A DNA stretch of 6,214 nucleotides, from positions 1 through 6,214 of the forward strand of contig CAAFTS010000176.1 in assembly GCA_900765975.1 (NCBI GenBank), written 5' to 3'. The position numbers were made by a program, and so were the translations under genes. Below are positions 6,032 through 6,214 of this stretch, one piece after another (within the stretch, counting starts at the first letter, position 1; every line of letters begins with the position of its first letter). A model generated the notes under the pieces. It was not told the origin of the DNA. It worked only from the letters and a program-made list of their open reading frames with translations, and did not search any database. This DNA is from Lachnospiraceae bacterium. Lineage in GTDB: Bacteria; Bacillota; Clostridia; Lachnospirales; Lachnospiraceae.

Positions 6032-6085
6032 AAAGAGGATGTGAAAAAACTCGATTGAGTTTTTCGCATCCCTCTTTTTGCTTTT
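6032..6085 (+). terminator. Rho-independent terminator of the efflux operon
   Basis: A long hairpin begins 8 bases after the stop codon. AAAGAGGATGTG plus an A-run and CTC (6032-6052) pairs with GAG plus a T-run and CGCATCCCTCTTT (6057-6077), around the loop GATT, with one unpaired base on each arm and one G-U pair. The T-rich tail TTTTTGCTTTT (6075-6085) follows. The A-rich left arm (6044-6049) also means it may act weakly on the opposite strand. Confidence 0.9.
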
Positions 6086-6214
6086 ATTGTGCATAAATTG
6101 CTGGAATCCTACGCTGAAAAGGCGTACTTCCCCTACCCCATAGAGATTCTCTTTTTGAATCTATGCGGCAGTTCTATTTCTCATCTTTTTGTTCTGATAT
6201 TTATATAGATTATG
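6086..6214. other. 3' flank with two small hairpins, no supported gene
   Basis: Two hairpins follow the terminator. TACGC/GCGTA (6110-6114 with 6122-6126) has a 7-base loop. CATAG-AG-ATTC pairs with GAAT-CTATG (6139-6149 with 6157-6165) with a two-base bulge and a T-rich loop. Neither is followed by a clear T-run. On the minus strand a frame is open from the window edge to a TAG at 6161-6163 (17 codons, ending KKMRNRTAA), which could be the C terminus of a convergent gene but is too short to call. A plus-strand frame of about 38 codons from GTG 6089 has no ribosome site. Confidence 0.35.

Noticed and set aside
6089..6205. Plus-strand frame of about 38 codons starting at GTG 6089
   Set aside because: It lies right behind the terminator, has no Shine-Dalgarno sequence, and its peptide resembles nothing I recognise.

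Overview
The window reads as AT-rich chromosomal DNA of a Gram-positive anaerobe, most likely a gut Clostridia of the Lachnospiraceae type. This is inferred from strong AAAGGAGG-like ribosome sites, codon use, the style of the Rpn-like nuclease and the MarR-ABC-ABC gene order; no species is named.

Layout, left to right. Bases 1-86 are the 3' end of a group II intron (domain V, domain VI and the splice boundary); its reverse transcriptase lies outside the window. Bases 87-382 hold no convincing gene, only a weak promoter candidate, a small hairpin and two tiny open frames. Bases 383-1270 encode a 295-residue PD-(D/E)xK protein of the Rpn/putative-transposase type. It has a four-residue glycine repeat near its C terminus and a strong internal ribosome site, so it may also make a separate 80-residue C-terminal protein, as in the gene-within-gene Rpn toxin-antitoxin systems. 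A 14-bp-stem terminator follows at 1315-1354.

Bases 1415-6085 form one self-contained efflux operon: a sigma-A-type promoter overlapped by a double palindromic operator, a MarR-family regulator (1483-1959), two ABC half-exporters (1977-4217 and 4210-6024, overlapping by 8 bases) and a strong terminator. The motifs show a heterodimeric exporter with one degenerate and one consensus ATP site. The first subunit carries a large Met/Gln-rich insert outside the membrane between TM1 and TM2. The likely logic is that MarR represses the operon until a ligand releases it, and the pair then exports a drug, peptide or other hydrophobic compound; the substrate cannot be read from sequence. Bases 6086-6214 contain hairpins but no supported gene.

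The best lead for something unusual is the possible nested C-terminal product of the Rpn-like gene. The exporter operon is of a known kind, with the Met/Gln-rich insert as its most distinctive part.
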